A stretch of 19,251 nucleotides of DNA, taken from Planctomycetia bacterium (lineage in GTDB: Bacteria > Planctomycetota > Planctomycetia > Gemmatales > Gemmataceae). The stretch spans positions 1-19,251 of the forward strand of contig JAKEEV010000465.1 of assembly GCA_022616395.1 (NCBI GenBank). Reading direction: 5' to 3'. Shown here piece after piece: positions 4,895-11,613 of this stretch (position 1 is its first letter; each line of letters begins with the position of its first letter). The notes under the pieces are model-generated. The model had not been told where the DNA came from. It ran no database searches and worked only from the letters and a program-made list of their open reading frames with translations. A program made the position numbers and the translations under genes.

Positions 4895-7204
4895 ATGCTC
4901 ACCGCCACGCTCACTGTCGCACTGGTCGGCAACCCGAACACGGGGAAATCGACCCTGTTCAATGCTCTTTCTGGACTGCGGCAGAAGGTTGGGAACTATC
5001 CCGGCGTGACGGTCGAGATGAAAAAGGGACAGTTTTCCGCCGACGGCGTGTCGGTCGAACTGATCGACTTGCCCGGCACATACAGCCTCGCCGCGCGAAG
5101 CCCGGATGAGATGGTCGCGGTCGATTTGTTGCTCGGGCGCAGACCGGAAGAATCGCGACCGGCGGTTATTGTCTCCATCGTCGATGCCACCAACCTCGAT
5201 CGACACCTCTATCTCACCAGTCAGTTGCTTGATCTCGGCGTCCCGGTGGTTGTCGCGGTCAACATGATCGACGCGGCCAGAGAGCAAGGTATCACGATTG
5301 ACTTCGAGAAACTCAGTCAGTCGCTGGGAGTCCCCGCGGTGCCGATTCAGGCGAACAAGGGAATCGGCTTGGGCGAATTGACGAAGGCAATTCGTGAATC
5401 CGCGGAGCAGGGAGCCGTTCCGAATGGCCCGCAGTTCCCGGAAGCATTCGTGTTGGTCGCGGAGCAACTTCAGAAGGAACTCTCCGACGAACTTCCTCCG
5501 GTACTGGTTCGCCGGGCGCTGACCGATGTTGGCGGTTACACCGAGCAGTGGCTTGTCGACCACCACGGCGAAGAGTTCCGGGCGAAGTTGACTTCCGCGC
5601 GCGCGAAACTGGCCTCCGCGGGCCATGCGGTGCCGGGTGTGGAAGCACGCGCGCGATTCGCATGGGTGCGTGAAGCCGTGGCCGCGTCCGTAACCAAGCC
5701 CGCGGTGCGCCCGGTCACGTGGACCGACCGCATTGACTCAGTTCTCACGCATCGCCTCTGGGGAACGTTGATTTTCCTTCTGGTGATGTTCCTGATGTTC
5801 CAGTCGATCTTTCTGTGGGCGAAGCCGCTCATGGATTTGATCGGCAGCGGGCAAGATGCAATCGCGAAGCTTGTGGAAGGCACGATGGCTTCCGGTCCGC
5901 TTCGCGCGCTGATTGTGGATGGCGTCATCAACGGCGTGGGGAGCGTGTTGGTGTTCCTTCCTCAAATTCTGATTCTCTTTGGCTTCATCGCGATTCTTGA
6001 AGATTGCGGATACATGGCCCGTGCCGCGTTCCTCATGGATCGCGTGATGAGCCGCTGCGGATTAAGCGGCAAGTCGTTCATTCCGATGCTCTCAAGCGTC
6101 GCGTGCGCCATTCCGGGCATCATGGCGACACGCGTCATCGAGAACCGCCGCGACCGGCTCGCGACCATTCTTGTTGCACCGCTCATGAGCTGTTCGGCGC
6201 GCTTGCCGGTGTACGTTCTTCTCATCGGCGCGTTCATCGCGAAGCCCGGTTCACCTTCTTACCTTCCGGGTTTGGTGCTGTTCGCGATGTACATGATCGG
6301 CTTCACGGTGGCGCCGTTAGTCGCGCTCACTCTGAAACGCACATTGCTTCGTGGAGCGCCTCCGGTGTTCGTGATGGAACTTCCGGCTTACCGGCGACCG
6401 AAGATCGGCGCGGTACTTCGCCGGATGTTCGATGCGGGCAAAGCCTTCACCATCCGCGCGGGAACGATCATCCTCGCGGCAATGATCGTCGTGTGGGCGC
6501 TGCTTTACTTCCCCTACAAGGATGGCGAAGGGAACTCTTACCCCGAACGCATCGAGCAGGCTGAGGACGCCGCGAAGGAGAAGGCCGACCGTTTGAAGGA
6601 ACTGAAAGAGAAGGACGAGGCGAGCAAGAAGCAGCCAGAAGCTGGCGAACCGATTCCGCCGCAACTGAGCGATGAAGAGAAAGCCGAACTGGAGAAGTTG
6701 GAAGAGACCGCGGGGCAGGCGGACAAGTTGAACGGAGAGTGGAAGCGGAACAGCATTCTCGGTCGAGCGGGGCTGACGATGGAGCCGGTGTTCCGGCCGC
6801 TGGGATGGGACTGGAAGATCGGCGTGGCCGCGCTGGCGAGCTTCCCGGCTCGCGAAGTGATCGTCGGCACGTTTGGCATTCTCTACGATGTGGGCGATGT
6901 GGACCCCGGCGCGGTCGGCGACGATGCAGCCGAAGCCGAAGACAAGGAGAAGGCCGCGGGGCTAACCAAAGCCGTACAAGAGGAATGGGCGAAGGATCCG
7001 GTTCGCGGAAAGTATGGCGTGCCGGTGGCGTTGTCGGTGATGGTGTTCTTCGCGCTGTGCTGTCAGTGTGCCGCGACTCTGGCGGTGATCTGGCGCGAAA
7101 CGAAAAGCATCGCCTGGCCCGCGTTCACCTTCGTGTACATGACAGCGCTGGCGTATGTCGGCGCAATGCTGACGTTCCAGGTGGGAAGATTGGTGATGGG
7201 GTGA
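4895..7204 (+). CDS. feoB: ferrous iron transport protein B
   Basis: The 769-residue membrane protein is full length for FeoB. The N-terminal G domain has G1 GNPNTGKS (12-19), G3 DLPG and G4 NMID. It is followed by a helical GDI-like linker and the membrane domain with two gate regions: SSVACAIPGIMATRVI, and FALCCQCAATLAVIW near the C-terminus. The protein imports Fe(II) across the inner membrane. A highly charged insertion of about 75 residues (roughly 540-615, rich in Glu/Lys and predicted coiled coil) separates membrane segments in the second half. No clear ribosome binding site precedes the ATG; the upstream sequence is a repeat arm. The gene is third in the feo operon. Confidence 0.95.
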   Translation: MLTATLTVALVGNPNTGKSTLFNALSGLRQKVGNYPGVTVEMKKGQFSADGVSVELIDLPGTYSLAARSPDEMVAVDLLLGRRPEESRPAVIVSIVDATNLDRHLYLTSQLLDLGVPVVVAVNMIDAAREQGITIDFEKLSQSLGVPAVPIQANKGIGLGELTKAIRESAEQGAVPNGPQFPEAFVLVAEQLQKELSDELPPVLVRRALTDVGGYTEQWLVDHHGEEFRAKLTSARAKLASAGHAVPGVEARARFAWVREAVAASVTKPAVRPVTWTDRIDSVLTHRLWGTLIFLLVMFLMFQSIFLWAKPLMDLIGSGQDAIAKLVEGTMASGPLRALIVDGVINGVGSVLVFLPQILILFGFIAILEDCGYMARAAFLMDRVMSRCGLSGKSFIPMLSSVACAIPGIMATRVIENRRDRLATILVAPLMSCSARLPVYVLLIGAFIAKPGSPSYLPGLVLFAMYMIGFTVAPLVALTLKRTLLRGAPPVFVMELPAYRRPKIGAVLRRMFDAGKAFTIRAGTIILAAMIVVWALLYFPYKDGEGNSYPERIEQAEDAAKEKADRLKELKEKDEASKKQPEAGEPIPPQLSDEEKAELEKLEETAGQADKLNGEWKRNSILGRAGLTMEPVFRPLGWDWKIGVAALASFPAREVIVGTFGILYDVGDVDPGAVGDDAAEAEDKEKAAGLTKAVQEEWAKDPVRGKYGVPVALSVMVFFALCCQCAATLAVIWRETKSIAWPAFTFVYMTALAYVGAMLTFQVGRLVMG

Positions 7205-7226
7205 TTGGAAGAACCCCACGAGAGGG

Positions 7227-7334
7227 CAGTGATCAGTAATCAGTAATCAGTCATCAGTGATCAGTGATCGAGTCATCAGTTATCAGTGAGAAGACGCGCA
7301 GACTGATGACTCGATCACTGATCACTGATTACTG
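7227..7334. repeat. CAGTNAT heptamer array with inverted arm
   Basis: Between 7227 and 7288 there are about nine units of a degenerate heptamer, CAGTGAT/CAGTAAT/CAGTCAT, one of them expanded to eight bases. The 33-nt segment 7248-7280 pairs with 7302-7334 at 32 of 33 positions. The 21-nt loop holds GAGAAGACGCGC (7288-7299), whose complement GCGTCTTCTC is weakly similar to the core of the other elements. It separates feoB from the small gene at 7369 within the presumed operon. Confidence 0.9.
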
Positions 7335-7368
7335 TTCTCTATCTGATCTCTGGTTGGGTCTCTTCAAC

Positions 7369-7575
7369 ATGTCCACGACACTTCAACTCATCGTGGTCGG
7401 GCTGATCGTCGCGTGCGCGGCCGGTTACATCGTGCGCGCGATGTGGAAGACGTGGATCGGCAAATCGAAAGCGAACTGCGGTTCAGGTTGCGGCAAGTGC
7501 GCAGCTCCCGCGCCCGACCACAACGCCAACTCGAACACCAACACTAACGGCCGCCACCCGCTGCCAATGGCGTAG
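7369..7575 (+). CDS. FeoB-associated Cys-rich membrane protein
   Basis: The 68-residue protein has one N-terminal membrane segment (about residues 5-24), a short basic stretch, a C-x3-C-x2-C cluster (CGSGCGKC, Cys37/41/44) and an Asn-rich tail. This matches the FeoB-associated Cys-rich membrane protein family, which sits downstream of feoB in many bacteria and is thought to assist FeoB; the mechanism is not established. I chose the ATG at 7369 because the frame upstream is composed of the ATCAGT repeats. The region after it carries hairpins rather than another feo gene. Confidence 0.85.
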   Translation: MSTTLQLIVVGLIVACAAGYIVRAMWKTWIGKSKANCGSGCGKCAAPAPDHNANSNTNTNGRHPLPMA

Positions 7576-7600
7576 TCGATATTTCGGACAGTCAGATGGT

Positions 7601-7675
7601 CAGATGGCCACATTCAAGATGTGGCCATCTGAGTCAGGCGACAGATCGACACTTCCAGAAGTGGCTGTCTGACTC
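7601..7675. repeat. two consecutive hairpins between convergent genes
   Basis: CAGATGGCCACAT (7601-7613) pairs perfectly with 7619-7631 around a 5-nt loop. Immediately after, an interrupted stem runs from GAGTCA (7631-7636) to TGACTC (7670-7675), with inner stems GACAG/CTGTC and CACTT/AAGTG. A GTCAGATG pair at 7591-7605 precedes them. There is no T-run, so a terminator role is possible but not shown. Confidence 0.75.
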
Positions 7676-7690
7676 GGGGCAAGTGCTTCC

Positions 7691-7820
7691 GCGCGAGTTG
7701 CATTTCAAAAAACTCCTCGCACAACAGATGAGTGTTTAAATGTTCAGTCTTTGAATGCGGCTTCGGTCGCGCGAGTTGCATTTTGAAAAAGTGTAGCACA
7801 ACTCACCGTTGTTTGAATGT
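7691..7820. repeat. imperfect ~52-bp direct repeat pair
   Basis: Segments 7691-7743 and 7769-7820 share GCGCGAGTTGCATTT, an A-run, GCACAAC and a final GTTTRAATGT, with a divergent middle. They are 78 nt apart start to start. No gene overlaps either copy. Confidence 0.8.
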
Positions 7821-7977
7821 CGCTGACCGAAGGGAGCGACAGGCAAAAAACGCACCTCCGACGCTTGCCCTTCGCCACGCGAAGGCGCATCGCGTCTTCT
7901 TCCTCTCATATACTATACGCAAGATCAGTAAATGTCAAGATCGCGTTGTTTGCCGAATGACAGGTGTCCAGACTGTC

Positions 7978-9687
7978 CTACTTCTTGAGTGGCTTCACGA
8001 TCTTCACCCTCAGCATCACTTTCAGGCCGGTGGCGTTGCCGCTGGTGAGCAGTTCCACCTTGTCGACTGGTTCCAGAATGGCCGCGAGGCCGCCGATTTG
8101 TTCCAGGAGTGTTTTCTCTTCGCCCGCGCCGACTCCGGCGAGGAGCTTTGCGAGCTTCGGTGCGTGTGTCGTCAGGTAGTCGCGCGTCGCGACCGCGTTG
8201 AAGCGAACAAGCGGAACTTCGCCGCCGGCTTTCGGCTCGGCTGCTGGCGCGCGGAAAGACTTGATCGCTTCGGGTGAAGTCGAGACGAGCAGATAGCCGT
8301 TCTTCAGCGCGAAGCAGGGACGGAAGCCCGGCGGGAACGCTTCGCCCGACAGCCACTTGATAACCACATCGCCGTCTTTCTCTTCTCGTAACTCGATCTG
8401 ATCCTTGTGAGTCGCGTTGTAGGCGATGCGTGCTGTCTGGAAGCCGTAATCGATAGCCCCAACGAGCGCCTTCGCCGCGTCCTCGCCCTTCTGCCCTTCA
8501 CCCTGCACGCGAACCGCGCCCACCAGCACCGGAACCGTTGCGCCCTTTTCGGGAGCCGTGATCCAGATGCCCCAGTCCGGGCCGAGCGCATCGAGCACCA
8601 GCGGAAGTTTGTCCTTGCCGACAATCGGGCCGAGCGTTTGCTCGATGGTTTCGCGCACGCCCGGCTTGTCCTTTTCGGTGGGAACCACGGACGCGAGGAA
8701 GTCGATCAGGTCGTTGGCCTTCACGCGGCCAGCAACCGCGAGCATCGCGTTATCAGGGATGCTCTGCCAGAGAGCGGAGGGCGCACGTTCGCCTGAGAGC
8801 CAGCCTTTCAGTGCCGGTGGAAGTTTCTCCGGCTGGAAGGAGAGAGACACTCCGAGTTCGGCATTAGTTCCCAGCGCGAAGTAAAGCGCCGCGCTGTCCA
8901 GAGCCGCCCACACCTCCGCGAACTTCGTGAGGAAGAGTTTCTCGTCTGGTTTAGCTGCGGCGACTTTTGCTTTGAGTTCAGCATCAAGCGGGCGCGGGTT
9001 GATAAGCACCACGGCCGCGGCATCGGCCACGCCGAGCTTCGTCATTCGGGCGACGAGTTCCGGCGGCTTGTCCTTTGCCGCGTTCTTGTCGCGCTCAAGC
9101 ACCGCTTTGATGTCGGCTTCCGAACTGGAGAAGGCAAACACGCTACCCGCGAAGCAATAGAAGTCGGACGGGCCGTCGGGTTTCTGGCGCTCGAAGTAAG
9201 TTCCCCCGGCGTGTTCGCGTTTCGTGATGGCTTTCAGTTCGCCGCTTTTGGTCTGGATGTCGTTGAGCCGATCAACCACCTTCGCGAGCGTTTCGGGTTT
9301 GCCCGGCCGCACGATGATGACCGCCCGCTCACCTTTGGGATCGTTGAGAGGAGCGGGAGTGTACGCGAAGACCACCGCGTCTCCGATGAGATCCTGAACC
9401 AAGTCGGCAGGGGTGATTCCCAGCGCTGAGAAGATCGGAGTAGCTCCGTCGAGTGCCTTCTTCAGAGCGTCCGAAGTGAGCAGTTGCTTGCCGAGAGCAG
9501 AGGTGGGGAACCACGCGGCGAACGGAGATTCGGAGATGTTCTTCGCGTGATCGCGCAAGTTCTGCACGACGACAACAAGCGCTGCATTCGTCGGAGCAAC
9601 GCGCAGAGCTTCATCACGCGGAGCCGCAACCGCAGGCGCGCAAAGCGCAAGCGTGAACGCGACGACGAGAACAGAGCGAAGGAGCAT
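7978..9687 (-). CDS. large secreted protein, DUF3352-like
   Basis: The 569-residue protein has a clear signal peptide (MLLRSVLVVAFTLALCAPAVAA). I start it at the ATG at 9687 because upstream codons come from a GC-rich repeat. The mature part has two similar alpha/beta-looking halves (GDAVVFAYTP..., later GPDWGIWITAP...), no cysteine cluster and no visible catalytic motif. The arrangement resembles DUF3352 exported proteins of planctomycetes; I am moderately sure of that family and no function is known. It is the third gene after the ECF sigma and anti-sigma genes on the same strand, 106 nt downstream of the anti-sigma gene, so it may be part of the sigma-controlled operon. It converges with the feo operon. 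Confidence 0.75.
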   Translation of the reverse strand: MLLRSVLVVAFTLALCAPAVAAPRDEALRVAPTNAALVVVVQNLRDHAKNISESPFAAWFPTSALGKQLLTSDALKKALDGATPIFSALGITPADLVQDLIGDAVVFAYTPAPLNDPKGERAVIIVRPGKPETLAKVVDRLNDIQTKSGELKAITKREHAGGTYFERQKPDGPSDFYCFAGSVFAFSSSEADIKAVLERDKNAAKDKPPELVARMTKLGVADAAAVVLINPRPLDAELKAKVAAAKPDEKLFLTKFAEVWAALDSAALYFALGTNAELGVSLSFQPEKLPPALKGWLSGERAPSALWQSIPDNAMLAVAGRVKANDLIDFLASVVPTEKDKPGVRETIEQTLGPIVGKDKLPLVLDALGPDWGIWITAPEKGATVPVLVGAVRVQGEGQKGEDAAKALVGAIDYGFQTARIAYNATHKDQIELREEKDGDVVIKWLSGEAFPPGFRPCFALKNGYLLVSTSPEAIKSFRAPAAEPKAGGEVPLVRFNAVATRDYLTTHAPKLAKLLAGVGAGEEKTLLEQIGGLAAILEPVDKVELLTSGNATGLKVMLRVKIVKPLKK

Positions 9688-9699
9688 GGAGTTTTCCGT

Positions 9700-9785
9700 G
9701 AACCCCGCCCGCAAGGGCGGTGGGTGTTGGCGAACCCGACCCGCAAGGGTCGCGGGTCCACACTCCGCCCTTACGGGCGGGGTTC
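9700..9785. repeat. palindromic CCCGCAAGGG-type repeat in operon junction
   Basis: GAACCCCGCCCGCAAGGGCG (9700-9719, continuing to 9720) pairs with 9765-9785 at 20 of 21 positions. A nested CGACCC-GCAA-GGGTCG hairpin lies in the centre at about 9737-9752. The CCGCAAGGG motif recurs in the palindrome at 18972. The element occupies most of the 106-nt gap between the anti-sigma gene and the DUF3352-like gene, so it would be transcribed in the leader of the latter. Confidence 0.8.
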
Positions 9786-9793
9786 GCCAAAAC

Positions 9794-10561
9794 TCAGTTC
9801 GGTTTCGGTTGTACGGAGCCAACGTCTCGCAGGAAGCGGGCGAAGGCTTTCTGGGCGGTGTCGGTGACCGGTTCCAGTCCGCTGCTCGTCGCGGTGGGCA
9901 ACGCGCTGATCGACTTGCGCGCGGGTTCCAGATCGGCGCCCATCGGCGTTGCGGGCTTGGTAAACGGATCGGTCAGCGCGCTGACGAGTTTCGGTGCCAG
10001 CGCAACGGAGTCGGTCAGCGGCTTGGGCGGCTCAAGCGTTGCGAGGCCCGATTTCAATTCATCACCGATACGAATCGGCCGCGGGTCGGGCGCGGTATCG
10101 GGTGTCTTGGGCCGCGGGTCTGGCGCGATCTCCACCGGAGTGGGTTGACCAACCACTTCCTTCTGTTGTGGAGTGTTTGGGTTCGGATTGGGGTTCTCGC
10201 TCGTTCCTTTCGCGATGAACCAGACTCCGATCACCAGCGCGGCCGCGACCGCCAGTCCGCCCACCGTTGCAAATGCGCGCCGGCGGGCGCGATAGCGCTG
10301 ATCGGCCTTCACCGCGGAAAGAATCGTATCGGTAAACCCAACCGGCACGCTCACTGGCTCGTTCGGAACGCTCAACGCCGAGAGCAGCACGCGGGCAGCA
10401 CGAAGGCGTTCGCGGCAACTCAAGCACGCGGCCGGGTGCGGGTCGGCATCGAGTGATTCCGCGCGCTCATCTCCATCAAGCACCCGTTGAAGAAGTTCAA
10501 CGGTCGCTCGACACTGAGGCGGGATCGGCTCGGCTTCGGAGGGGTCGAATGTCTTCAGCAT
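9794..10561 (-). CDS. zinc-finger anti-sigma factor, single-pass membrane protein
   Basis: The 255-residue protein carries an N-terminal H-x3-C-x2-C motif (HPAACLSC, His42/Cys46/Cys49), the signature of ZAS-type anti-sigma domains. It has one membrane segment at about residues 97-118 (AFATVGGLAVAAALVIGVWF) and a Pro/Thr-rich extracytoplasmic tail. By family knowledge it should sequester the ECF sigma factor encoded just upstream and release it on an envelope or redox signal. I chose the ATG at 10561, preceded by AGGTGA. The open frame continues upstream only through the REP-like palindrome at 10614-10668. Ligand and signal are unknown. Confidence 0.85.
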   Translation of the reverse strand: MLKTFDPSEAEPIPPQCRATVELLQRVLDGDERAESLDADPHPAACLSCRERLRAARVLLSALSVPNEPVSVPVGFTDTILSAVKADQRYRARRRAFATVGGLAVAAALVIGVWFIAKGTSENPNPNPNTPQQKEVVGQPTPVEIAPDPRPKTPDTAPDPRPIRIGDELKSGLATLEPPKPLTDSVALAPKLVSALTDPFTKPATPMGADLEPARKSISALPTATSSGLEPVTDTAQKAFARFLRDVGSVQPKPN

Positions 10562-10613
10562 GATTTCACCTGGGCGCTCCACCAACGTCGGACGGGCGAG
10601 AAAGCCCGTTTCT

Positions 10614-10668
10614 GTAGGACAGGCATCTTGCCTGTCTGAAGCAATGACAGGCAAGATGCCTGTCCTAC
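10614..10668. repeat. inverted REP pair (REPIN-like), family 2
   Basis: A 23-bp unit at 10614-10636 has a GTAG head, stem GACAGGC, loop ATCTT and stem GCCTGTC. It is repeated perfectly in reverse complement at 10646-10668, with a 9-nt spacer. It lies between the sigma and anti-sigma genes, inside their presumed transcript. The outer CTAC of the right copy supplies the TAG stop codon (10665-10667) of the sigma gene. Confidence 0.93.
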
Positions 10669-11225
10669 GTCTGCGGCTTGGGTTGTTCTTCTTCGGGCAC
10701 AAGTCCGCGGCTTTTCAACCGGTCGAGCAGTTCGAGTCGGGCGCGGTGCAGCCAGGTCTTCACGGTGCCGACCGGTCGATCAACGACTTCCGAGATTTCC
10801 TCGTAGGACCGGCCGTGTTCGTGAAACAAGACGAACACTTCGCGGTATTCGTCACGCAGCGCATCGACCGCGGCGCGGATTTCGCGAACCAGTTCGGAGG
10901 AATCATCGGTCGGGCGCTGGTCGGGTGCTTCGTGCAAATAGTCCGCCAGTTCCGGCCCTTTGGCCCTGCGCCCGATCCAGGTCCGACAGCGATTGACCGC
11001 GATGCTCAGAATCCACGGGCGTAAGGGGCGCTGATTATCCCAGGTGCGTAAGCTGCGAAAGACGCGGAGAAACACTTCCTGAGTCACGTCTTCCGCGTCG
11101 TGAACATGGGCAAGCAGTCGCCGACAGACGGCCAGAACGTCGGTCTGGAATCGCTCGACCAGTTCGCGGGCGGCTGCTGGGTCGCTCGCCAGGCATCTCT
11201 GGACAAGCGCGGCATCGACGGACAC
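10665..11225 (-). CDS. ECF-type RNA polymerase sigma factor
   Basis: The 186-residue protein has the size and two-domain layout of an ECF (sigma-70 group 4) factor. Region 2 is seen as HVHDAEDVTQEVFLRVFRSL with the downstream WILSIAVNRCR. Region 4 is a helix-turn-helix with SYEEISEVVDRPVGTVKTWL followed by HRARLEL. It directs RNA polymerase to its own regulon, probably under control of the adjacent anti-sigma factor. The start is the GTG at 11225, with AGAGGG a few bases upstream. The last residues (EEEQPKPQT) run up to the REP pair, whose head provides the stop. A TAGATA -10-like sequence at 11248-11243 on the minus strand is possible but weak. Confidence 0.93.
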   Translation of the reverse strand: MSVDAALVQRCLASDPAAARELVERFQTDVLAVCRRLLAHVHDAEDVTQEVFLRVFRSLRTWDNQRPLRPWILSIAVNRCRTWIGRRAKGPELADYLHEAPDQRPTDDSSELVREIRAAVDALRDEYREVFVLFHEHGRSYEEISEVVDRPVGTVKTWLHRARLELLDRLKSRGLVPEEEQPKPQT

Positions 11226-11613
11226 AGGCTGCCCTCTGAGTTTATCTACCCGCGCGCGGAGTGTGGGGTTTCAGAAATGTACTTCGCTTTGGAAGTGCGA
11301 GTGTGGGTGCGAGTGTGAGTGAAAAACCAAAAAAACTCACAACGAAGCCGTCTGGTCTTCTGCCTTTCACTGTTTTTCACTCACACTCACACTCGCACTC
11401 ACACTTTCCGAACACTCACACTCGCACTCACACCGCGAGCGAAGCGAGCCTGTCCGGGTTTGCCTTCGTGGAGCGTTATTCTATCTATTGGGTCGCGATC
11501 CGACGGTTTTGGAGTGTGTTCCTTGCGGAATGGACTGTCTGCTTGTAACATCCGGATTGGATTACTCGCGTCCCTGGGCGATTGCGCCCGTTCTTTACCC
11601 TCCGGACGCCATT
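11226..11613. other. divergent promoter region with repeat element
   Basis: This gap separates the minus-strand sigma gene from the plus-strand phosphatase gene and must carry both promoters. It is largely occupied by the GAGTGT/ACTCAC repeat element (11295-11434). A 20-nt stretch at 11488-11507 (TTGGGTCGCGATCCGACGGT) is similar at 17 of 20 positions to 13472-13491, upstream of the paralogous phosphatase. No gene is seen. Confidence 0.6.
11295..11434. repeat. inverted hexamer-arm element (GAGTGT/ACTCAC)
   Basis: The left arm 11295-11327 and right arm 11372-11404 pair at about 29 of 33 positions. They are built of CACTCA/CACTCG-like hexamers, and an extra right-arm copy lies at 11410-11434. 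The 44-nt loop contains GGTCTTCTGCCTTTC (11354-11368), which closely matches the loops at 16132-16148 and 16888-16902. Confidence 0.85.

Larger units (their letters stand above)
7576..7977. other. convergent intergenic region with hairpins and direct repeats
   Basis: This 400-bp gap lies between two convergent genes. It holds two hairpins (7601-7675) and a roughly 52-bp direct repeat pair (7691-7820), listed separately. Beyond 7821 I see a moderately AT-rich stretch around 7900-7950 with no recognisable gene or signal. Confidence 0.6.

Noticed and set aside
4634..5626. Long minus-strand open frame opposite feoA and feoB
   Set aside because: It covers the highly conserved FeoB G domain on the other strand and matches no family I recognise. 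It is a product of GC-rich codon bias.
7264..7368. N-terminal extension of the FeoB-associated protein
   Set aside because: These codons are the ATCAGT repeat array and its inverted arm. The family begins directly with the membrane segment.
7601..7675. Factor-independent terminator between the convergent genes
   Set aside because: The hairpins are strong but no T-run follows on either strand, so I list them as repeats only.
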